A stretch of 15,098 nt of DNA from Oscillospiraceae bacterium (GCA_902774165.1 CACYHJ010000021.1:1-15098); one strand, 5' to 3'; positions 1 to 7,423 are shown, counted from the stretch's first letter. Made by a program: numbers and translations. The notes: a model not told the origin generated them from the letters alone.

Positions 1-53
1 CGCCGCCGGGCGTTTTTCTGTTGATCATAACGATATGATTATGTTATATTAAC

Positions 54-82
54 ACTATACTCTGTTTTTCCCGATCGGTCAA
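54..82 (-). promoter_or_regulatory. Putative sigma-A promoter leaving the left edge
   Basis: On the minus strand, TTGACC (77-82) is followed after exactly 17 bases by TATAGT (54-59). Transcription would begin near position 47 and run out of the window, so it would serve a minus-strand gene to the left. Just beyond the predicted start lie ATAAC (27-31) and GTTAT (43-47), a short inverted repeat that could be an operator half-site pair or a weak hairpin. The promoter is inferred from spacing and consensus match only. Confidence 0.5.
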
Positions 83-116
83 GGCAAAGATTCTCCCGGA
101 ACCGGGATTTGTTCCG

Positions 117-824
117 TCAGATCTCAATCCGGGCGAGATACGGCCGATGGTCCGAAACCACCAGCTCCGGCACGTCCGCGGAAAGGACCCGGACGTCTTT
201 GCTGACAAAAATATAATCAATCTTCCGGTCCGGGGCGTCGGCGGGGAAGGTCGGCCGGTTCCCGCCGGGCGCGTCCGCGGTGTCCGCAAGACGGTCGCGG
301 ATGGGGGAGAGCGCCGGGTTTCCCGGCCGCACGTTGAAATCGCCCATCAGCACGAAGCGCTCCGGCAGGATCAGTCCCGAGACCGTATCAACCGCGTTCT
401 TCTGCTCGTCCGGGTTCAGCCCGAAATGCGTCACGGCAAACTCCAGCGGCCCCTCTTCGGTCTGAGCCGTGCAGCGCAGGACGCATCGGGTTTCGTAATA
501 ACCCTTGTATCTGCGGGGTTTCGGGTCGGGGATCGGAACCGTCCGCGCGTTCGTCAGCGGGTATTTCGAGATGATCGAATTGCCGTATCCGCCCTGCCTG
601 AGCCGGATCGCCTCCGCGAAATACCAGTGCCAGCCGAGTGCTTGAGCAACGGTTTCCGCCTGCGCCTTTTTTCTGAAGACGCTGCCCTCGGCGTAGGTTT
701 CGTTCAGCCCGACGACGTCCGCGCCCGTACTCCGGATCGCTTCCGCGAACAGCGGGTAGTCGATTTTTTTGGAATGGAATTCGCTGAAATGCTGCACGTT
801 GAAGGACATGACGCTGATCTGCAT
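117..824 (-). CDS. Endonuclease/exonuclease/phosphatase family protein
   Basis: This 235-residue protein belongs to the metal-dependent EEP superfamily (DNase I, exonuclease III, inositol phosphatase and sphingomyelinase-like enzymes). The family signatures appear in order: SFNVQH near the N-terminus (metal/active-site Asn9), LNET (metal-ligand Glu42), GNSIISKYP, THFGLNPDEQ (His of the catalytic pair), MGDFNVRPG (Asp and Asn), KIDYIFVS and C-terminal SDHRPYLARI (Asp-His). All catalytic positions look intact and the length is normal for a single-domain member. No signal peptide is visible, so it is probably cytoplasmic. The start at 824 is chosen because GAAAGGAGAT lies just upstream; an in-frame start at 890 falls inside the -35 box of the gene's own promoter. 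The substrate (DNA, phospholipid or small phosphoester) cannot be read from the sequence. Confidence 0.9.
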   Translation of the reverse strand: MQISVMSFNVQHFSEFHSKKIDYPLFAEAIRSTGADVVGLNETYAEGSVFRKKAQAETVAQALGWHWYFAEAIRLRQGGYGNSIISKYPLTNARTVPIPDPKPRRYKGYYETRCVLRCTAQTEEGPLEFAVTHFGLNPDEQKNAVDTVSGLILPERFVLMGDFNVRPGNPALSPIRDRLADTADAPGGNRPTFPADAPDRKIDYIFVSKDVRVLSADVPELVVSDHRPYLARIEI

Positions 825-861
825 GAGAAGATCTCCTTTCATCCGCTTTTTTGATGTTATC

Positions 862-890
862 ATTATACACCGGGCGGGACGGTTCTGCAA
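862..890 (-). promoter_or_regulatory. Sigma-A promoter of the EEP-family gene
   Basis: On the minus strand, TTGCAG (885-890) and a perfect TATAAT (862-867) are separated by 17 bases. The predicted start near 855 leaves a leader of about 30 bases to the ATG at 824, containing the ribosome binding site. This supports a monocistronic gene transcribed leftward, away from the AAA ATPase gene. Confidence 0.8.
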
Positions 891-1116
891 CCATTATTGC
901 GTACCGGACACGGCGGGACGCGGAGATCCCGGATCGTCGCTCCCGCGCAGCGGCGCTTTCTGTCGCACCGGACGGCGGTATCGACGGCGCGGAGCTGAGA
1001 ATTGAGAACGCGGCCGGATTTTTTCTTTACAAACGATAAAAATATGCAAAAAAATATTATCTCAATCCGGTCAATAGAAAGATTCCGGCGGGGCTTCGGC
1101 CACGTCGGATTTTTTT
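891..1116. other. Gene-free intergenic stretch
   Basis: No convincing gene is seen on either strand. The first part is GC-rich and the part from about 1010 is AT-rich with A and T runs. CCGGATT (1014-1020) and AATCCGG (1064-1070) form a 7-bp inverted repeat around a 43-base AT-rich centre. It lies between two outward-facing promoters, so it may hold regulatory sites, but none is recognised. Confidence 0.6.
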
Positions 1117-1206
1117 GCCGATCTTCCGAAAAATATTCCGCCGATCTCCCGATAAAATTTTCGCCGATCTCCCGAAAAACCATGCCGACATTCCGGACCG
1201 GTTTTT
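1117..1206 (+). repeat. Imperfect 23-bp tandem direct repeats
   Basis: Units begin at 1117, 1140, 1163 and 1184, each opening with GCCGA. The first three share GCCGATCTYCCGA followed by an A/T-rich tail; the fourth is degenerate (GCCGACATTCCGG). The first two periods are 23 bp and the third is 21 bp. The tract ends 16 bp before the -35 box of the AAA ATPase promoter, a typical place for a multi-site regulator to bind. No protein is known to bind it from the sequence alone. Confidence 0.75.
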
Positions 1207-1222
1207 TATATATTCGCGCATA

Positions 1223-1251
1223 TTGACATTCTACATTGTGTGCGGTATAAT
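1223..1251 (+). promoter_or_regulatory. Perfect-consensus sigma-A promoter
   Basis: TTGACA (1223-1228) and TATAAT (1246-1251) match the housekeeping consensus at every base, with a 17-base spacer. Transcription should start near 1258, giving a leader of about 45 bases with GGAGG at 1293-1297 before the ATG at 1304. Such a strong core promoter usually needs repression rather than activation to be controlled, which makes the upstream repeats of interest. Confidence 0.9.
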
Positions 1252-1303
1252 CATATTGAAATCTCATATAATAATATGCATTACTTTTCAACGGAGGCTT
1301 TAT

Positions 1304-2602
1304 ATGCAGATCAAACGGGACCGATATCTCAGGCAATTGATCGACTTTGCGTGGGACGGACAGATCAAGGTGATCACCGGCATCCGCAGATGCGGAAAAT
1401 CCTATCTGCTGAATACGATTTACAGAGAATATCTTCTTGCTTCCGGCGTGACCGGGGACCGCATCATATCCATTGCGCTGGATCTGGCGAAGGATATCCG
1501 GTTCCGGAACCCGTTGGAGCTCGCATCGGGCGTTCGCGCGCGCGTCGAAAGCAACGCGGAACGGTTTTATCTGTTCGTCGACGAGATCCAGATGTCGGAC
1601 GAGGTGCCGAATCCCTATAACCCGGCGGGAAAACCGATCACGTTTTACGACGCAATGAACGATCTGCGGTCTCTGCCGAATCTGGATATTTACGTCACCG
1701 GCAGCAATTCAAAAATGCTTTCAAGCGATATCCTGACCGAATTCCGCGGCCGCAGCGACGAGATCCGGATGCACCCGCTGACCTTTGCGGAGTATTATTC
1801 CGCCGTTGGCGGCGATAAGTATGACGCTTACGACGCGTACGCCGTATTCGGCGGAATGCCGATGGTTCTTTCCCGTCCGAACGACGAGGCAAAAGCGGAA
1901 TATCTGCGCTCCCTCTTCTCTGAGGTATATCTGAAAGACATTGCGGAGCGAAAAAAAATTGCCCGTGAGGACGTGCTGAACGATCTTCTCGACCTGTTGT
2001 GCTCCTCGGTCGGATCGCTTACCAATCCGACGAGGGCGGCAAACGCGATCAATTCCGAAAAAAAGCTTCGCCGGGAGGAACAGGTCTCGCAAAACACGGT
2101 CAAGACCTATTTCGATCACCTGATCGACGCGTTTCTCTTTGCCGAATGCAGACGGTATGACGTCAGGGGCAAGTCCTATTTTGCCTATCCGAACAAGTAT
2201 TATTGCGAGGACGTGGGGCTTCGCAACGCCCGTCTGGGCTTCCGGCAGCAGGAACCGACGCATATTATGGAAAACATTGTATTCAACGAACTGGCTGCGC
2301 GCCGTTTCAATGTGGACGTCGGCGTCGTTTATTCCAATACGAAGCAAAACGGAAAACAAACGCGGATCGCGCGGGAAATCGATTTTATCGCCTCAAAGGG
2401 CGGCAGAAAAATCTATATACAGTCCGCATTCGCAATGGACAGCGACGGAAAGCGGGAATCGGAACTCAAGCCCTTTTCCATGACCGGCGATTCCTTCCCG
2501 AAAATCGTCGTCCGGCAGGATATCCGCCGCCGCTGGTATGATGACGCCGGCGTGCTACATATCGGCCTTGTTGACTTTTTGCTGAATGAAGATTCTTACT
2601 GA
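1304..2602 (+). CDS. AAA ATPase with C-terminal DUF4143 domain (COG1373 type)
   Basis: This 432-residue protein has the layout of the AAA_14/DUF4143 family. The Walker A motif GIRRCGKS is at residues 26-33, and Walker B YLFVDEIQ at 89-96. A sensor-like YVTGSNSKML, the family motif EFRGRSDEIRMHPLTFAEY and VFGGMPMVL follow. The C-terminal half corresponds to DUF4143, which has a restriction-endonuclease-like fold; near its end REIDFIA keeps the acidic position but the usual E-x-K strand reads YIQSA, so nuclease activity is doubtful. Proteins of this family are widespread in anaerobes and archaea; their role is not settled, though toxin-like or defence functions have been proposed. The ATG at 1304 follows GGAGG by six bases; an upstream in-frame start at 1115 would precede the promoter. 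A 25-bp gap to the next gene suggests co-transcription. Confidence 0.9.
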   Translation: MQIKRDRYLRQLIDFAWDGQIKVITGIRRCGKSYLLNTIYREYLLASGVTGDRIISIALDLAKDIRFRNPLELASGVRARVESNAERFYLFVDEIQMSDEVPNPYNPAGKPITFYDAMNDLRSLPNLDIYVTGSNSKMLSSDILTEFRGRSDEIRMHPLTFAEYYSAVGGDKYDAYDAYAVFGGMPMVLSRPNDEAKAEYLRSLFSEVYLKDIAERKKIAREDVLNDLLDLLCSSVGSLTNPTRAANAINSEKKLRREEQVSQNTVKTYFDHLIDAFLFAECRRYDVRGKSYFAYPNKYYCEDVGLRNARLGFRQQEPTHIMENIVFNELAARRFNVDVGVVYSNTKQNGKQTRIAREIDFIASKGGRKIYIQSAFAMDSDGKRESELKPFSMTGDSFPKIVVRQDIRRRWYDDAGVLHIGLVDFLLNEDSY

Positions 2603-2627
2603 TTGCATTCCGAAAGGACGGATCCCC

Positions 2628-3614
2628 ATGAAGAAACACCCTGACCTTCTCACCGTCGGCACCTCGTGGATCTGCGAGAGCTTTCTCGAAAGCGCGGCAG
2701 CGGCGGGCTTCACCCATTCCGCGGTCTATTCCCGCACGCAGGAACGCGCCCGCGCCTTCGCCGAAAAACACGGCGCGAAGAAAATCTTCACCTCGCTCGA
2801 CGATGCCGCCGCATGCCCGGAGATCGACTGCGTCTATATCGCCTCGCCCAACGTCTTCCACTTTGAGCAGGCGAAGCTGTTCCTTGCGCATAAAAAACAC
2901 GTGATCGTCGAAAAACCGATCTGCACCTACCCTCCTCAGATTGAGGAGCTGTACCGCCTCGCCGACGAAAACGGCGTGACCGTCTGCGAGGCGCTGATGC
3001 CGCAGCACGTGCCCGCCCTTGCCGCCCTGCGGGAAGCGTTGCCGACGATCGGCAGGATCCGCTCCGCCGAGCTGGATTACTCCCAGCTTTCCTCCAAATA
3101 CGCGGGGTATCTGCGGGGCGAGCGGCAGAATATCTTCGACCCTGCCATGCAGGCGGGCTGCCTGCAGGATCTCGGCGTTTACGCCGTGGCGGTCGCCTGG
3201 CTGCTGTTCGGGACGCCCGCAGAGGTCAAAGCCTCCGCGGTGATGCTGCCCGAGGGCGCGGACGCGGCGTTTTCCGCGATCTTCGGCTATCCCGACAAAA
3301 CGGTGACGATCTCCTCCTCCAAGACCGCGCAGACGCGCGTCCCCTCGCAGATTCTCGGCGACAGGGGCGTGATTCTGATCGACTCCGTCTCCCAGCTGAC
3401 GGGTATAAAAGTTCTTTATAATGACGGGACAAGCCGCGGGATTGCGGGCGTTCCGACCCGTTTTGAGGTGATGCGGGCCGAGGCGGAGGATTTTTACGCT
3501 TATATCAACGGCGGCGCTCCCCGGATCCCTTACGCCGAGGCTCGGGAAACCTCGCTGCGCGTCTCTCGCCTGATGGAAAAAATCAGACGGGACGCCGGGA
3601 ATTACGCGTTTTAA
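2628..3614 (+). CDS. Gfo/Idh/MocA family NAD(P)-dependent oxidoreductase
   Basis: This 328-residue protein matches the usual length of the Gfo/Idh/MocA family, which oxidises or reduces sugars, inositols and related polyols with NAD(P). The N-terminal Rossmann fold begins LLTVGTSWI, where the usual GxGxI dinucleotide loop is reduced to GTSWI. The family motifs SPNVFH (residues 73-78) and VEKP (94-97) are intact; the EKP lysine is the conserved catalytic/cofactor residue. The C-terminal half is the alpha/beta substrate-binding domain and ends with an R-V-S-R-L-M helix typical of the family. The substrate is unknown. The start at 2628 follows AAAGGA (2613-2618). A further upstream ATG at 2586 lacks this spacing and would overlap the preceding gene. 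It is likely transcribed with that ATPase, although no functional link between the two is evident. Confidence 0.92.
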   Translation: MKKHPDLLTVGTSWICESFLESAAAAGFTHSAVYSRTQERARAFAEKHGAKKIFTSLDDAAACPEIDCVYIASPNVFHFEQAKLFLAHKKHVIVEKPICTYPPQIEELYRLADENGVTVCEALMPQHVPALAALREALPTIGRIRSAELDYSQLSSKYAGYLRGERQNIFDPAMQAGCLQDLGVYAVAVAWLLFGTPAEVKASAVMLPEGADAAFSAIFGYPDKTVTISSSKTAQTRVPSQILGDRGVILIDSVSQLTGIKVLYNDGTSRGIAGVPTRFEVMRAEAEDFYAYINGGAPRIPYAEARETSLRVSRLMEKIRRDAGNYAF

Positions 3615-3676
3615 TCGACAGCTGTTGAAAAATATCTCCGCTGAAAATAAAAAGTTCGAAATCCGCGTTTTCTCTC

Positions 3677-3705
3677 TTGCAATTGCGGGAAATCGGATGT
3701 ATAAT
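3677..3705 (+). promoter_or_regulatory. Promoter of the V-type ATPase operon
   Basis: TTGCAA (3677-3682) and a perfect TATAAT (3700-3705) are separated by 17 bases. Transcription would begin near 3712, giving a leader of about 130 bases before the first ATPase gene at 3843. It is the only strong promoter-like pair found upstream of the cluster; a second TATAAT at 3803-3808 has no good -35 partner. Confidence 0.75.
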
Positions 3706-3725
3706 TATTTGACTTGAGTAAAAAC

Positions 3726-3773
3726 GAAACCTCCGCGTGCTGACTGTCTGCAGACGGGGGGTTTCCGATTTTT
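3726..3773 (+). terminator. Leader hairpin with U-run (terminator or attenuator)
   Basis: GAAACCTCC (3726-3734) pairs with the G-rich GGGGGTTTC arm (3757-3765) with one G-U pair, followed closely by TTTTT at 3769-3773. Inside the loop, 3746-3755 is the palindrome GTCTGCAGAC. The hairpin lies only about 15 bases after the predicted transcription start. It could therefore prematurely terminate operon transcripts, or simply end read-through from the oxidoreductase gene. The large loop makes its strength uncertain. Confidence 0.55.
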
Positions 3774-3780
3774 AACGGAT

Positions 3781-3826
3781 GCATAACATGGGTTTATTTA
3801 TCTATAATTCTTTGTTATGCCCATGC
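3781..3826 (+). promoter_or_regulatory. Alternative pairings in the ATPase 5' leader
   Basis: GCATAAC (3781-3787) can pair with GTTATGC (3814-3820), while the adjacent CATGGG (3787-3792) can pair with CCCATG (3820-3825). The arms interleave (A-B-A'-B'), so the stems are either mutually exclusive or form a pseudoknot. The 3' arms end a few bases before the ribosome binding site GGAGGGG at 3831. A translational control element is possible; no known riboswitch class is recognised. Confidence 0.4.
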
Positions 3827-3842
3827 GGCAGGAGGGGAGAAA

Positions 3843-4157
3843 ATGACCGATCTGCTCAAAGAGATCATCGACGTTGACAAGGCGGCAAGAGAACGGGTCG
3901 CCGCGGCGCAGAAGGAGCGCAGCGAGGCGTACGTCGCCGTCTCATCCCAAAGAGAGGCGCTGATCGCCGAGGAAAAACAAAAAGCGCTGGCGCAGGCGGA
4001 GGAGATCAGCCGGGAGAACCGCGCCGCCGCCCGGGCCGCGCTGGAGACGGTCAGGGAGAAGAATAAGGCGATCCTCGATAAAATGAACCGGCAGTATGCC
4101 GAAAACAAAGAGCGCTGGGTCGCCGGGATCGTGGACGGCGTCCTTTCGGAGGTGTAA
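3843..4157 (+). CDS. V-type ATPase peripheral stalk subunit H/G-like
   Basis: This 104-residue, highly charged, Ala/Glu/Lys/Arg-rich protein is almost entirely predicted coiled coil, with heptad-like patterning through to a short C-terminal segment (WVAGIVDGVLSEV). That is the form of the bacterial/archaeal H subunit (NtpF or AhaH, the G-like subunit), which pairs with subunit E to make the peripheral stalks bracing the catalytic head against the membrane stator. Size and first position in the cluster agree with that role. It follows GGAGGGG by five bases. The stop codon is three bases before the next start, and the next gene's ribosome binding site lies within its last codons, so the two are probably translationally coupled. 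Sequence identity cannot be judged because coiled coils diverge quickly; the assignment leans on context. Confidence 0.8.
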   Translation: MTDLLKEIIDVDKAARERVAAAQKERSEAYVAVSSQREALIAEEKQKALAQAEEISRENRAAARAALETVREKNKAILDKMNRQYAENKERWVAGIVDGVLSEV

Positions 4158-4160
4158 GTC

Positions 4161-5192
4161 GTGGGCTTTGCTTCCAACGCGGTGCCGGCGAAGGCGCGGG
4201 CGATGTTCGCCACCCACGTCACCGCGGCAGAATATGAAACCCTCTGCGGCGCGCGCAGTCTGCCGGAGCTGCTCTCGAAGCTTGAAAAAAACAAGCATTA
4301 CGCGCCCGCGCTGGAACGGGCGCACCGGGATATCAGCCCCGCCCAGGCGGAGGAGCTGCTGCGCATCAGCATTTTCGACCGGCTGTCTCTGCTGAGCCGG
4401 TATGAGATCTCCGGCAAGAAAGATTTTTATAAATATTATATTATAAAAAACGATATCGTTCAGCTGCTGCGGATCATCCGCCTGCTGCTGTGCGGTCATC
4501 TGCAGGATTATCTTGCCGTGCTGCCGCCCTTTTATGAGAAGCTGACGCAGCTCGACCTTTACGCGCTGGCGTCCGCGGGCAGCTTCGGGGATATTCTGCG
4601 CATCCTGAACGGCACGCCCTATCGCCGGGTGCTGGAGCCCTTTTCCCAGATGCTCGGGGGCGCGGACGTGTATCTTCAGATCGAAACGGCGCTGAACCAT
4701 TATCTCAGCGATTATCTCGCCGAAACGCTGCGCAGGGACCGGTACGACAAAAAACAGACCTCGGAGGTCCTGTGTCTTTACTTTGACGCGCGGTTCATCA
4801 CATCGGTTTACCGGCTGAAAAAAATCGGCGGCGCCGGGGAGACGGCCGCGCGGGGGTATCTGGTCGGCGATTATACCGCCTTCACAAAACCGCAGGCGGA
4901 GGCGCTGTGCGGGGCGCGGGATGAAAAGGACTTCATGCGGGCGCTGTCGGTCACGGTTTACGGCGACGCGCTGCGGGGGCTTGACTACGGCGACACCGAA
5001 AAGATCATGGAGGACCATCTGTGCCGCAGGCTCGTCAAGGGCTTCCGTTTTTATACGGATCCCGCCGCGATCGTGATGTGCTATATGCTGCTTGCGGAAA
5101 ACGAGGTTAAGAATATCATAAGAATCATCGAGGGGATCCGTTACGGCGTCGAGCCGGAGCAGATCCGCAAATCCCTCACCGGAATTTCATGA
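4161..5192 (+). CDS. ntpC: V-type ATP synthase subunit C (AC39/d family)
   Basis: This 343-residue, mainly helical protein fits the AC39 family. Its N-terminus NAVPAKARAMFATHVT, followed by a Y-x-x-L and SLPELLSKLEKNKHY pattern, matches the repeated openings of subunit C domains. Subunit C sits on top of the K ring as a funnel-shaped socket and couples it to the D/F central shaft. It starts with GTG, chosen because GGAGGT (4148-4153) is seven bases upstream, inside the preceding gene. Length is close to that of Enterococcus NtpC. Its position between the stalk gene and subunit I differs from the Enterococcus order, where C follows E. No lipobox or signal is seen. Confidence 0.9.
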   Translation: MGFASNAVPAKARAMFATHVTAAEYETLCGARSLPELLSKLEKNKHYAPALERAHRDISPAQAEELLRISIFDRLSLLSRYEISGKKDFYKYYIIKNDIVQLLRIIRLLLCGHLQDYLAVLPPFYEKLTQLDLYALASAGSFGDILRILNGTPYRRVLEPFSQMLGGADVYLQIETALNHYLSDYLAETLRRDRYDKKQTSEVLCLYFDARFITSVYRLKKIGGAGETAARGYLVGDYTAFTKPQAEALCGARDEKDFMRALSVTVYGDALRGLDYGDTEKIMEDHLCRRLVKGFRFYTDPAAIVMCYMLLAENEVKNIIRIIEGIRYGVEPEQIRKSLTGIS

Positions 5193-5213
5193 GAAGTCGA
5201 GAGGAGTGATATT

Positions 5214-7238
5214 TTGGCTATCGCGAAAATGAAATTTGTGCGCGTCTGGGGGCCGGTGTCCAGCATCGACGAATTTATCGCCTCCTGCTGTCTGACGGGG
5301 GAGCTGCATCCGGAAAACGCGCTTGACTATATGTCGGATACCCTCGGCTTTTCGTCGCTCGGCGGCGAGAATACCTACGGGGCGAAGATGCAGAAGATCG
5401 AAGAGCTTGCCGCCGTCGCCGGCGCGGAGCTGGACGAGGAAGAGGATTTTTCGGAGCTTCGTCCGGAGGACACGGACGACGGGATCATCGACGAGATGAT
5501 CGACAAAATGCAGGAATTCCACAACCTGCATACCGAGCTGACCGAGGGGCTTGCCTCGTGCCGGGAGGAAAAGGAGCAATACAGCCACTTTGCCGACCTT
5601 GATACCTCCATCAAGGAGCTGATGGACTGCCAGTTCGTCCGGGCGCGGTTCGGCTGCATGCCCGTCGAATGCGGCGATAAGCTTGCGGCGTACCAGAAAA
5701 AGGAAAACTTTGTGTTTGTCGTCTGTGAAAAAACCGCCACCGATATCTGGGGCGTTTACGTCGTGCCGAACAACAAGGTTGCGAAAATCGACGGCATTTT
5801 TGCCGGCATGTATTTTGACCGTGTGACGCTCAAACGCGAATCCGGCACCCCCTCCGAGGTGCTGCGGATGATCGAGGAAGAGGAAAAGCTTCTCTCCGCC
5901 GCAAAGGAAAAGCTGGACGGCCAGATCGCCGAGTACTGGAGCTCAAGGAAGGAAAAATGCAGCGCGCTGTATAACTATTTCAAGCAGTGCAGCGAGGCGT
6001 TCGAGCTCAGGCGCTACGCCGCCACCGACCAGCAGGGGAAGAATTTCACCTTCGTGGGGTGGATCCCCGCCAACACCGAAAAAAAATTCAAGAAACGCAT
6101 CAGCGAGGTGAAGAAGGTTTCCTGCGAGATCTCCGAACCCAGCGAGGATAAACACGGCACACCCCCGGTCAAGCTGCGCAACAGACGGGTATTCAGCCCC
6201 TTTGAATTGTTTGTGAGCATGTACGGGCTGCCCTCCTACGGCGGGGTGGATATCACGCCCTTTGTCGCGATCACCTACTCCCTCATTTTCGGAATCATGT
6301 TCGCGGATCTCGGCCAAGGCCTTCTGCTGATGATCGGCGCGTTCATCCTGTATAAAAAGCGGGATTTGGGCCTTGCGAAGATCATGGTGCCCTGCGGATT
6401 CTGTTCCGCCTGCTTCGGCGCCCTGTTCGGCTCCGTTTTCGGCTTCGAGCATATCCTCGACCCGATCTACCGGAACGTGTTCGGGCTGCCGGGCAAACCG
6501 ATCGAGGTCATGGAATCCATCAACGGCGTTCTGCTGATGGCGATCGGGCTCGGGCTCGGGCTTGTCGCGACGGCGATGATCATGAACATCGTGATCCGTC
6601 TGCGCTCCAAAGAACTCGGCGAAGCGCTGTTCAGCGAAAACGGTCTGACAGGCCTTCTGCTCTATATCTCTCTCGCCGCGCTGATCATCAAATTCATGGC
6701 CGGCAGACAGATCATACCGACGCCCGTATGCATCATCGTGATCGCCGTGACAGTGCCGATCCTGTTCATGAAAGAGATCCTGACCGGGATCGTTCAGAAA
6801 AAGAAGAAGAACGAATATCTGCCCGAGAGCAAAATGGACTTCGTCCTGCAGAATACGTTCGAGCTGATCGAATACGTTCTCTCTTACTTCTCAAATACGG
6901 TCTCGTTCCTGCGGGTCGGCGCGTTCGTTCTCGTCCACTCGGGCATGATGATGGTCTTCTTCTACATGGCGGGCAACCCGGAGAGCCCCGCGGACGTAAA
7001 ACCGCTCGGCTGGGCCGCGATCATCTTCGGCAACCTGATCGTCATGGCGCTGGAAGGACTGCTGACCGGCATCCAGGCGCTCAGGCTCGAGTATTACGAA
7101 ATGTTCAGCCGTTTCTACGACGGCGGCGGCAGACCCTTCGAGGGCGTCGGCGCGCCGGACAGCCGGAAGAATATTACGGAGAAAATCAAAAAAGCGGCGA
7201 AAAAACGCGCCACGACGTCCGCCGGCGCCGCGGAATAG
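5214..7238 (+). CDS. ntpI: V-type ATP synthase subunit I (a-type stator)
   Basis: This 674-residue protein has a soluble N-terminal half (about residues 1-330, with coiled-coil stretches) and a membrane half of about eight helices beginning near residue 345 (YSLIFGIMFADLGQG). It forms the static half-channels next to the K ring and anchors the peripheral stalks. The two arginines required for ion translocation are visible: Arg567 in SFLRVGAFVLVHSGM and Arg624 in QALRLEYYEMFSRFY, corresponding to the paired essential arginines of yeast Vph1 and bacterial I subunits. The start is TTG at 5214, supported by GAGGAG at 5201-5206; the next ATG, five codons on, is less well placed. A lysine/arginine-rich tail ends the protein. 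A repeat-filled gap of 198 bp separates it from K. Confidence 0.96.
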   Translation: MAIAKMKFVRVWGPVSSIDEFIASCCLTGELHPENALDYMSDTLGFSSLGGENTYGAKMQKIEELAAVAGAELDEEEDFSELRPEDTDDGIIDEMIDKMQEFHNLHTELTEGLASCREEKEQYSHFADLDTSIKELMDCQFVRARFGCMPVECGDKLAAYQKKENFVFVVCEKTATDIWGVYVVPNNKVAKIDGIFAGMYFDRVTLKRESGTPSEVLRMIEEEEKLLSAAKEKLDGQIAEYWSSRKEKCSALYNYFKQCSEAFELRRYAATDQQGKNFTFVGWIPANTEKKFKKRISEVKKVSCEISEPSEDKHGTPPVKLRNRRVFSPFELFVSMYGLPSYGGVDITPFVAITYSLIFGIMFADLGQGLLLMIGAFILYKKRDLGLAKIMVPCGFCSACFGALFGSVFGFEHILDPIYRNVFGLPGKPIEVMESINGVLLMAIGLGLGLVATAMIMNIVIRLRSKELGEALFSENGLTGLLLYISLAALIIKFMAGRQIIPTPVCIIVIAVTVPILFMKEILTGIVQKKKKNEYLPESKMDFVLQNTFELIEYVLSYFSNTVSFLRVGAFVLVHSGMMMVFFYMAGNPESPADVKPLGWAAIIFGNLIVMALEGLLTGIQALRLEYYEMFSRFYDGGGRPFEGVGAPDSRKNITEKIKKAAKKRATTSAGAAE

Positions 7239-7251
7239 CTATTAGCTGAGA

Positions 7252-7286
7252 AACCGGCAACCGGAAACCAACAACCAGCAATTGAC
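7252..7286 (+). repeat. Heptanucleotide repeat, left tract (AACCRRC)
   Basis: Four consecutive 7-mers, AACCGGC, AACCGGA, AACCAAC and AACCAGC, are followed by a decayed fifth, AATTGAC. They begin 13 bases after the subunit I stop and belong to the same family as the tract at 7375-7423. The two tracts are separated by a hairpin-rich segment, as though it had been inserted into one longer array. Confidence 0.85.
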
Positions 7287-7293
7287 GCGTTAA

Positions 7294-7345
7294 GAAAACA
7301 GTCCGGTGGACTGTTTTCAGCGGCAACCGCCGAAGCTATGCTTCG
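7294..7345 (+). repeat. Three adjacent short hairpins in the K leader
   Basis: The first is a perfect 11-bp stem with a GGT loop (7294-7304 with 7308-7318, GAAAACAGTCC arm). It is followed directly by GCGG-CAA-CCGC (7320-7330) and CGAAGC-TAT-GCTTCG (7331-7345). All three have 3-base loops. The block looks like a small palindromic repeat unit of the kind scattered between genes in many bacteria. It could block exonucleases and stabilise the downstream K message or separate it from the upstream I message. Confidence 0.85.
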
Positions 7346-7374
7346 CGGGGTACGGCTGGTTATACTATCTTCGC

Positions 7375-7423
7375 AACCAATAACCAACAACCAGCAACCA
7401 ACAACCAGCAACTAACAACCACC
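7375..7423 (+). repeat. Heptanucleotide repeat, right tract (AACCARC x7)
   Basis: Seven exact-period 7-mers run without interruption: AACCAAT, AACCAAC, AACCAGC, AACCAAC, AACCAGC, AACTAAC, AACCACC. The tract is almost free of G and T and ends directly at the GGAGGT ribosome binding site of the K gene (7424-7429). It should be single-stranded in the mRNA, which would favour ribosome loading. Confidence 0.92.

Noticed and set aside
94..107. Terminator for the EEP-family gene (TCCCGG-AA-CCGGGA)
   Set aside because: The hairpin is short with a tight loop, and no T run follows on the minus strand, so it is not called.
3615..3842. A known riboswitch in the ATPase leader
   Set aside because: No conserved core of a known class could be recognised; only generic stems are seen.
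3942..5018. A 358-codon minus-strand frame opposite the H and C subunit genes
   Set aside because: Antisense shadow. The plus-strand genes have ribosome binding sites and family features.
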